Positions 1 through 4,854 of a stretch of DNA of 7,645 nucleotides are shown here, piece after piece. Location of the stretch: positions 1-7,645 of the forward strand of contig JAJRTI010000700.1 of assembly GCA_024278415.1 (NCBI GenBank). Direction: 5' to 3'. Numbering within the stretch: position 1 is the first letter of the stretch; each line of letters begins with the position of its first letter. The notes under the pieces were generated by a model. The model was not told the DNA's origin and made no database searches. It saw only the letters and a list, made by a program, of their open reading frames with translations. The DNA comes from Planctomycetota bacterium. Its GTDB lineage: Bacteria > Planctomycetota > Brocadiia > JAJRTI01. Both the position numbers and the translations under genes were made by a program.

Positions 1-2425
1 AGGGGTAGGCGCGCAGGATGAGGATGGGCGCGCGCTTGCCGAGCGCCGGGTTGCGGAACGCCAATTCGACCGCGTCGTTCCCGCCCCATTGGGCCTCCGG
101 CTTGAGGGGCTTCGCCGGGTCCACGTCGTTGCGGACCGCGATGTAGAGGAACTGCCCGTCGTGCGCGAGCCAGGCCGGGCTCTGCCGCTTCGCGGGCCGG
201 CCGTACACGTCCACCGCGAGGCGCAGGGCTTGCTTGGGCCATTCGCCTTTGGCGATGACGCCGTCGATTTTGGGCGCGGCCGCGGCCTTGGCTACCTTGA
301 AGGTCGGCGCCGGGCCCTTGCGCGCGCGGCGCTTGGCCGGCGGCTCGGGCATGGGCCGCACCTTGTTCTCCACCGGCCACGACGCGCGGCGCGCGTCGTT
401 GTAGAGCCCGATCTTCTCGAACGGGATGCGCTTGAAGCCGATCTTCGTGTACGCGGGCGAGTCGTCGCGAAGCTGGAAGTTCTGCTTCTCGCGGTCGACG
501 AACTTGGGATCCTCGCCGGCCATGTTGTCCTCGAACGTGATGTACTTCTCGGCCGCGCGCTGCACGTCCTTCCACCGGTCGCCGACGAAGATGTTGCGCC
601 GGACAATGTTCCCCTCCGGCGCCTTGGGCTCGCCTTCGAGGATACGCGCGAGCGCGGGCCAACGCGTGCTGTACGGCGGTTCTTTGTATTTGAAGCCCGA
701 CAGCGTGCCCTTGGTCTTGGCTTCTTTGATCCATCGGTCGCCGGTCGCGTGCGCCCAGCCAAGCGCGCGCGCGTCGATGTGCAGCGCCTTGGGGCAGTCG
801 ACGAAGATGTTGTTCTCGACCAGGCAGTCCCGGCCGCCGCCGATGAACGCGGCGCGGGTGACGCGGTAGAAGACGTTGCCGGAGATCTCCGTGCCGGAGA
901 ACATGTCGTCGAGGTACACGCCGACGCAGCCGCGGCCGCGGAAGCCGGAGATGTGGTGCATGTAGTTGTTGCGAATCACCGTGCCCCGCGCGGTCCAGTC
1001 CCGGCCCGCGTAGATCGCGCCGGCGTCGTTGGACTCGAAGCATACGCTGTGGATCTCGTTGAACTCGATGAGGTGGTCGTTGCCCCAAAAGCCGATGGCT
1101 TGGTGCGGCGCGTCGTGGATGAGGTTGTGGCTCGCGCGGTGGCCCACGCCGCCCATGCCGATGGCTTTCGAATACATGCGGCTCCACAGGCCATAGTGGT
1201 AGATGTGGTTGTTGACCGCGTAGTGGCCGGCGGGGGTGAGTGTCTTGCGGTCGCCGCCCCAGAGCGCGATGCCGCTGCCGCCGGAGTTGTAGATGTCGCA
1301 GCCCACCACGCCGCACTCCTTGCCGTTGGAGATGCGCACGCTCTGCACGCCCACGTTGCGGATCGTGCACGCGGCGACCTCGCACTTCTCGCTGCGCCCA
1401 ATGTTGACCGCGGCGCCCCGCACCGCCTCGAACGTGAGCCGCTCGAACGTGACGTGCGACACGTAGAGCAGGGTGACCAGCTCCCGCGCGACCGACACCA
1501 TGGCCGTGCCCTCGGCGAGCGGCGACGGCGGGTAGAAGTAGAGCACGCCACTGTCGCGGTCGAGGTACCACTCGCCGGGCTCGTCGATCTCGGACAGCAG
1601 GTTGAACGCGTAGAACCAGTGGCCCTTGCGGTAGCCATAGCGGTGGTACGGCGGCTCGACCTCGATGTAGCGCCGCGCCGGGTCGAGGGTCTTGATCCTG
1701 TGGCGCTGGTCGGACCAATCCCAATACCAGTACCCGTGCACCCAGGGGTCTTTCTCGTCGACCCAGCGAGCCAGCCGGTCGCTGTCGCACGTGAACTTGC
1801 CGATGGCGTCGCCGCGCGTGCTGCGCACAATGCGGGGCTTGCCGCCGAGCAGATCGACGATCTTCATGAACCCGTCGTTGGGGTAGCGGGACAGGGTCAT
1901 GGGCTGGTCGTTGAAGTACAGCTCGATGCGCTGGTCGCCTTTCTGCTTCTTACGGTCTTGGACCGCGACGATGCCCAAGTCGGCGACGCCCTGCTCCTTC
2001 AGGTTCGTCTGCCAGACCTTGCCGCGCGCGTCCTCCGGCAACCGCTTCAGCACGCCCGGGTCGGTCACCAGCTTCCACCCCTTCACGACCTTGCCGCCGA
2101 CGATGCGCGCGGTCTCGCCCGGATACGACCGGTACACGATGGGCGCGTTGGCCGCGCCGGAGTCCTCCTTGCCGAGTTCGAAGGGCTTGCTTCGCTCGTA
2201 GATGCCGCCGCGCAGGAAGACGGTCACGCCGCCCTTGGGTAGGCCGCCGGTCTTCTTGACCTCGCGGATGGCGTCCCGCGCGCGTTCGAGCGATGCGAAC
2301 GGCGCGGCAAGCGTGCCCGGGTTGGCGTCGTTTCCGTTGGGCGCGACGTAGAGCTTGAGTCCTTGGGCGGAGACGGCGTGCATGGCCGCGAATAGGAAGA
2401 TGAGGATGATTGAGGGGGGATTCAT
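1..2425 (-). CDS. Secreted right-handed parallel beta-helix protein with CBM9-like domain (partial, 3' end outside window)
   Basis: The minus-strand frame from ATG at 2425 stays open for 808 codons to the window edge. Residues 1-20 form a short hydrophobic signal peptide ending VSA-Q, so the protein is probably exported. Residues 25-55 (LYVAPNGNDANPGT, then LERARDAIRE) are the usual opening of polysaccharide-acting beta-helix proteins. An N-terminal accessory region follows, with EWYLDRDSGVLYFYPP near 285-300. About 320-550 are beta-helix coils with repeated short N/G-rich turns (NNHIYHYG, EFNEIHS, RNNYMHHI, ENNIFVDC). DPKFVDREKQNFQL near 639-652 closes the helix. A basic, proline-rich linker (about 691-707) leads to a CBM9-like domain from about 708 (PKIDGVIAKGEW, then LYIAVRNDVD). 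Similar proteins are lyase- or hydrolase-like or only annotated by fold; no catalytic residues can be assigned here. GGAG lies about 12 bases before the ATG, a poor spacing. The fold is confident, the substrate unknown. Confidence 0.9.
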   Translation of the reverse strand, partial: MNPPSIILIFLFAAMHAVSAQGLKLYVAPNGNDANPGTLAAPFASLERARDAIREVKKTGGLPKGGVTVFLRGGIYERSKPFELGKEDSGAANAPIVYRSYPGETARIVGGKVVKGWKLVTDPGVLKRLPEDARGKVWQTNLKEQGVADLGIVAVQDRKKQKGDQRIELYFNDQPMTLSRYPNDGFMKIVDLLGGKPRIVRSTRGDAIGKFTCDSDRLARWVDEKDPWVHGYWYWDWSDQRHRIKTLDPARRYIEVEPPYHRYGYRKGHWFYAFNLLSEIDEPGEWYLDRDSGVLYFYPPSPLAEGTAMVSVARELVTLLYVSHVTFERLTFEAVRGAAVNIGRSEKCEVAACTIRNVGVQSVRISNGKECGVVGCDIYNSGGSGIALWGGDRKTLTPAGHYAVNNHIYHYGLWSRMYSKAIGMGGVGHRASHNLIHDAPHQAIGFWGNDHLIEFNEIHSVCFESNDAGAIYAGRDWTARGTVIRNNYMHHISGFRGRGCVGVYLDDMFSGTEISGNVFYRVTRAAFIGGGRDCLVENNIFVDCPKALHIDARALGWAHATGDRWIKEAKTKGTLSGFKYKEPPYSTRWPALARILEGEPKAPEGNIVRRNIFVGDRWKDVQRAAEKYITFEDNMAGEDPKFVDREKQNFQLRDDSPAYTKIGFKRIPFEKIGLYNDARRASWPVENKVRPMPEPPAKRRARKGPAPTFKVAKAAAAPKIDGVIAKGEWPKQALRLAVDVYGRPAKRQSPAWLAHDGQFLYIAVRNDVDPAKPLKPEAQWGGNDAVELAFRNPALGKRAPILILRAYP

Positions 2426-2466
2426 TTGTCTGTGGATCTCCAATGAATGTGCGGGGGATAGGGGAG

Positions 2467-2498
2467 GGCTTCCAACGAATTCAGATAGACAACGAATG
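2467..2498 (+). repeat. Left arm of a 32-bp inverted repeat
   Basis: This 32-base stretch, beginning GGCTTCCAACGAATTC, recurs in reverse complement at 2997-3028 with a single mismatch (A/G at the 23rd base). It lies about 42 bases upstream of the beta-helix gene start and covers the stop codon of the putative GxxExxY remnant. With its partner it encloses about 500 bases that include repeat element A. Confidence 0.9.
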
Positions 2499-2649
2499 CG
2501 AAGAAGATTGGAGGGTATTGGAAGGTGGCCTCACGCCTCGGATGAGCAGGGCGGTGCGCGAGAAGCAGCCGATGAGGCCGACCTTGGCTTGGGTGAACTT
2601 CAGGTACGTCTGCACGGTGCGTCTGTCGGCTGCGGAAATCTGATTGCGT
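2481..2649 (-). pseudogene. Probable C-terminal remnant of a GxxExxY-family protein
   Basis: Minus-strand codons immediately outside repeat element A, up to the TGA at 2481-2483, read RNQISAADRRTV, QTYLKFTQAKVGLIGCFSR, TALLIRGVRPP and a serine-rich tail. The pattern (a)QxxxYLK followed by K/RVGLLxxF resembles the C-terminus of GxxExxY proteins (PF13366, a PD-(D/E)XK-related family of unknown role), whose full length is about 125 residues. Only some 55 residues remain. The N-terminal half, including the GxxExxY motif, is absent, and the frame continues upstream only through the palindromic element, so element insertion or a rearrangement probably truncated it. Small GxxExxY genes are common as scattered accessory genes in repeat-rich planctomycete-like genomes. 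The match is from memory of the family and short, so confidence is modest; it could be a chance frame. Confidence 0.4.
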
Positions 2650-2747
2650 TTGGGTGTGACAACAGCCTTGATGCCCAAAAGGCAAACAGTTGGCAAATGC
2701 GATGTTGTCTACGTCGGCAACATCTCCGTGCCGTAGGCACGTTTGAG

Positions 2748-2773
2748 AATAGCCCAGCACTTCAGTGCTGGGG
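2748..2773 (+). repeat. Outer inverted arm of element A core (left)
   Basis: Starts AATAGCCCAGCACTTCAG and is found inverted at 2880-2905 with two differences. Each arm contains a CCCAGCxCT hairpin with a two-base loop. The arms bound the segment that is inverted relative to copy B. Confidence 0.85.
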
Positions 2774-2879
2774 ATAGGTTCGACGAGAGGTTCTCCGGTA
2801 GTCCCGTAGGGACGACTGAGTCTCGCCTCGCCTGGCCATTCAGCCGTCCCTACGGGACTGGCCGCCTTTCTCTCAGGCA

Positions 2880-2905
2880 CCCCAGCGCTGAAGCGCTGGG
2901 CTATT
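2880..2905 (-). repeat. Outer inverted arm of element A core (right)
   Basis: Reverse-complement partner of 2748-2773, containing CCCAGCGCTGAAGCGCTGGG at 2881-2900 followed by CTATT. The two differences from the left arm (A and T in place of G and C in the stem) are compensatory, so both arms still form full hairpins. Confidence 0.85.
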
Positions 2906-2996
2906 TTCGATCGTCCCTACGGGACGAAGCAAGGATCGACATCGGCAGTTACAGTCCATCGCGCTTCCCTGTTTCCTTGTCGTCCATCTGTCCGCT

Positions 2997-3028
2997 CATT
3001 CGTTGCCTATCTGAATTCGTTGGAAGCC
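2997..3028 (-). repeat. Right arm of a 32-bp inverted repeat, overlapping the sialidase-like stop codon
   Basis: Reverse complement of 2467-2498 at 31 of 32 positions. It covers the last codons and TAG stop (3007-3009) of the sialidase-like gene, so the terminal residues ASNEFR are encoded by repeat sequence. The plus-strand text here equals the minus-strand text at the end of the GxxExxY remnant, suggesting that one copy seeded the other. Confidence 0.9.
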
Positions 3029-4407
3029 TTCTTGTCCCTTTTAGCAAGTAGCCGAATCGGTATCTTCATCGCACCGACCTTCATCTTGCCGATGCTGTAC
3101 ACGACCCAGATGTTGGGGCCGACGGTGACGGTTTGGAAGTATTGCGGGCCGCCGCCTTTGCAGATGCCGCCGTCGCGCTTGGGCGCCTCGTGCAACAGCA
3201 GCCAGGTCTTGTCGAACGTGACGCCGTCGTCGGACAGCGTAATGTACATGTCGTAGCGGCTCCGGTTGTTGCAGATGATCCACACCCGGCCGTCGGGCAG
3301 TTCGCCAGCCGCGGGCATGGCCTGACCATAGAGGTTCGTGGGCGCGGCCGGCGGGTAGTCGTCGCTCGGTTTGTCTTTGATCGCCGCGTAGTAGTAGTTG
3401 GGAACGAGCAGATTGTCGCGCACCACGACCCACTTGCCATCGGGCCGGCGGAACTCGGTGTAGTGTGCGAGGCCGTTCTTGCCGTCCGCGGCGAGCTTGC
3501 GCGTGCCCTTGGCGTATTTCGGCATGCGATGGAAGATCTTCCGTTTGCCGTGCACCACGTCTTCTTGCATGTCCCGCGGCGCAGTGGCGAAGGGCTTCGC
3601 GCTCGCGTACGGCTCGACGACCGGCGGCACGCGCTTGAAGCGGCCGGGCGTGACCTCGACCTGGGTGAACGCGTCGTTGAACTTGTACATCGGCGAATCC
3701 GGCACGAGCGTCTTGCCCTGCACCTTCCACCGCTGCACGAACCCCATGCCAAGCGGCCACCACATGTCCCAGCGGAAGCCGCGCTTCGGGTCGCGGCCAT
3801 CGCTCCAGTTCGCGGCGGGGATGGGCTTGTAGCGCCGGCCGTGGTAGCGGATGTCGTTCGTCCAGCCGTGGCAGGCCACCATACTGCCGCGCACGTAGAG
3901 CTTGCCGTTGATGAGTTGGAGCATGCACGACGCGTAGCCCTCGTACATCACGTTGGGGTCATGCGTCCACCGTCGCCGGCGCACCGGCATGGGCGCGGGA
4001 GCGAGTTCCACGAGCGTCTCGTCGCCGCCCCAGTCGATGTCGGTGCGGTCCGCGTTGAACGTGCCGACCTTGCCGAGCAGACGCTGGCCGGGTCCGTTCT
4101 CGTCCTTGCTGTGGTTCGTCCAATAAACGATGAACTTGTCCTTGTAGAGCACAATGCGCTGGTGGTGGCTGTACGTGCCGTGGCGCAGGCTCTCATACTT
4201 GCCGCTGCCGCCCTCGTCCACGTTGCACTTGGAGGGCAACGGATCGTAGATCAGGTAGCGCGTGACGCCTTCGAGCTTCGGCAGGCCGAGGCCAGCCTTG
4301 CCAGGGTCGAAGGTCGCCGGCGGGATCCAGCGGATGGCGAGATCTTGGGACGCAGCCGCTGCGGCGACCGCGAGGACTATAGAGAGGTGGGCGAATATGA
4401 CATTCAT
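3007..4407 (-). CDS. Secreted sialidase-like six-bladed beta-propeller
   Basis: The 466-residue protein starts at ATG 4407. This start places a hydrophobic signal peptide (MNVIFAHLSIVLAVAAAAAS) at the true N-terminus; the longer frame to 4506 would prefix 33 residues translated from repeat element B. There is no clear Shine-Dalgarno site. Features typical of the exo-alpha-sialidase-like superfamily are GTYSHHQRIVLYKDKF with VYWTNHSKDENGPGQRLL (78-111), and ELPDGRVWIICNNRSR (369-384) with a degenerate Asp box LSDDGVTF (391-398). PQYFQTVTVGPNIWVVYS (421-438) closes the propeller. The catalytic arginine triad and Tyr/Glu pair of true sialidases cannot be assigned by eye, so the substrate may not be sialic acid. 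It is exported, probably to the periplasm or surface. It lies in tandem with the flanking minus-strand genes, but gaps of about 450-580 bases argue against a tight operon. Its extreme C-terminus lies in a 32-bp inverted repeat. Confidence 0.88.
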   Translation of the reverse strand: MNVIFAHLSIVLAVAAAAASQDLAIRWIPPATFDPGKAGLGLPKLEGVTRYLIYDPLPSKCNVDEGGSGKYESLRHGTYSHHQRIVLYKDKFIVYWTNHSKDENGPGQRLLGKVGTFNADRTDIDWGGDETLVELAPAPMPVRRRRWTHDPNVMYEGYASCMLQLINGKLYVRGSMVACHGWTNDIRYHGRRYKPIPAANWSDGRDPKRGFRWDMWWPLGMGFVQRWKVQGKTLVPDSPMYKFNDAFTQVEVTPGRFKRVPPVVEPYASAKPFATAPRDMQEDVVHGKRKIFHRMPKYAKGTRKLAADGKNGLAHYTEFRRPDGKWVVVRDNLLVPNYYYAAIKDKPSDDYPPAAPTNLYGQAMPAAGELPDGRVWIICNNRSRYDMYITLSDDGVTFDKTWLLLHEAPKRDGGICKGGGPQYFQTVTVGPNIWVVYSIGKMKVGAMKIPIRLLAKRDKKASNEFR

Positions 4408-4427
4408 GCGGCGCACTCGATTTGAGT

Positions 4428-4455
4428 CAATGGCATTGGGCGTAGCTACTGGTTT
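4428..4455 (+). repeat. Left terminal inverted repeat of element B
   Basis: The 28 bases starting CAATGGCATTGGGCGTA match the reverse complement of 4723-4750 at 22 positions, five of the six differences being transitions. The first 12 bases (4428-4439) also occur as an exact direct copy at 4740-4751, because CAATGGCATTG is itself nearly palindromic. So this may be a terminal inverted repeat, a target duplication, or both. Confidence 0.6.
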
Positions 4456-4737
4456 GACGCCCGAAGGGCAAACGGTTGGCAAGCACGGTATTGTCCGCGC
4501 CGGCATCTGCGTGCCGTAGGCACGTTTGAGAATAGCCCAGCGCTTCAGCGCTGGGTCACCAAGCAGAAAGGCGGTCAGTCCCGCAGGGACGGCTGAACTG
4601 CCAGGCGAGACCGAGACTCAGCCGTCCCTGCGGGACTGCGGGAGAATGTGTCGGCGAACCTGTCCCCAGCGCTGAAGCGCTGGGCTATTCTCGGTCGTCC
4701 CTGCGGGACGAAGCAGAGATGGAAATCGGCAGTTACA
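4436..4737. mobile_element. Palindrome-rich intergenic element, copy B (about 302 bp)
   Basis: Second copy of the element at 2650-2953, lying 29 bases upstream of the start codon of the sialidase-like gene, so it forms that gene's leader or promoter region. It contains GCCC-GAA-GGGC (4459-4469) within GTTTG...CAAAC, CGTGCC-GTA-GGCACG (4510-4524), CCCAGCGCTTCAGCGCTGGG (4536-4555), GTCCC-GCA-GGGAC at 4578-4590 and its complement form at 4624-4636, CCCAGCGCTGAAGCGCTGGG (4665-4684), and a last GTCCC palindrome at 4697-4709. The core 4556-4664 aligns to copy A only when reverse-complemented, whereas both outer flanks align directly. Terminal inverted repeats are visible in this copy. There is no coding capacity beyond frames created by the repeats themselves. 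Confidence 0.75.
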
Positions 4738-4750
4738 CCCAATGGCATTG
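4723..4750 (-). repeat. Right terminal inverted repeat of element B
   Basis: Reverse-complement partner of 4428-4455 (22 of 28 positions). It contains the near-palindrome CCAATGGCATTGG at 4739-4751. In copy A the equivalent ends (2642-2669 and 2939-2966) pair at only about half of the positions, so the ends are eroded there or are shorter than in B. Confidence 0.55.
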
Positions 4751-4768
4751 GACGCAAGCCCCCGCACA

Positions 4769-4820
4769 GCCCGCGAGGACAATTACGGACTTGTTCAAGT
4801 CCGTAATTGTCCTCGCGGGC
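4769..4820. repeat. Perfect 25-bp-stem hairpin downstream of the BNR_4 gene
   Basis: The arms 4769-4793 (starting GCCCGCGAGGACAATTACGG) and 4796-4820 are exact reverse complements, separated by only TT. The hairpin begins 34 bases after the stop codon of the gene at 4855-6165 and 18 bases outside element B. On the minus strand, where that gene is transcribed, it would fold at the 3' end of the mRNA. No T-run follows on either strand, so it is not a standard intrinsic terminator; it may act as a 3'-end stabiliser, a terminator of another type, or a scar of mobile DNA. Confidence 0.9.
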
Positions 4821-4854
4821 TTGCATCTGTGGCGCTGCTGCGAGAGGGCGCCTT

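Larger units (their letters stand above)
2650..2953. mobile_element. Palindrome-rich intergenic element, copy A (about 304 bp)
   Basis: This non-coding block matches 4436-4737 end to end in its outer parts, in the same orientation, and matches its core only in reverse complement. In order it carries an imperfect palindrome TGCC-CAAAA-GGCA (2672-2684), GATGTTG/CAACATC (2701-2707, 2718-2724), CGTGCC-GTA-GGCACG (2727-2741), CCCAGCACTTCAGTGCTGGG (2753-2772), GTCCC-GTA-GGGAC at 2801-2813 and its complement form at 2846-2858, CCCAGCGCTGAAGCGCTGGG (2881-2900), and another GTCCC palindrome at 2913-2925. The larger parts are themselves nested: 2748-2773 is inverted at 2880-2905, and 2800-2819 is inverted at 2840-2859. 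There is no transposase gene. It behaves like a non-autonomous, MITE- or REP-like element. It lies 225 bases upstream of the beta-helix gene start and about 50 bases past the stop of the sialidase-like gene. Confidence 0.75.

Noticed and set aside
89..2242. A 717-codon open frame on the plus strand opposite the beta-helix gene
   Set aside because: Its translation is Arg/Val/Ala/Asp-rich low-complexity sequence typical of the antisense of a high-GC gene, while the minus strand gives a signal peptide and recognisable beta-helix and CBM9-like motifs.
2650..2953. CRISPR array or tandem-repeat array
   Set aside because: The units are nested inverted palindromes of different sequence at irregular spacing, without repeated direct units and unique spacers, and no cas gene is present.
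2422..3051. Open frames of 100-150 codons through element A on both strands, and a similar one at 4575-4976
   Set aside because: The predicted peptides are translations of the palindromes (for example SPVGTAE and RFSAGDRF) that appear in both copies in several frames, so they reflect repeats and not proteins.
3133..4425. A 430-codon open frame on the plus strand
   Set aside because: It is the antisense shadow of the sialidase-like gene, with biased composition and no recognisable motif.
4408..4506. Upstream in-frame start at 4506 for the sialidase-like gene
   Set aside because: The extra 33 residues are encoded by repeat element B and would bury the signal peptide that begins at 4407.
4769..4820. 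Intrinsic transcription terminator
   Set aside because: Neither strand shows a T-run after the stem, so it was kept only as an unexplained hairpin.
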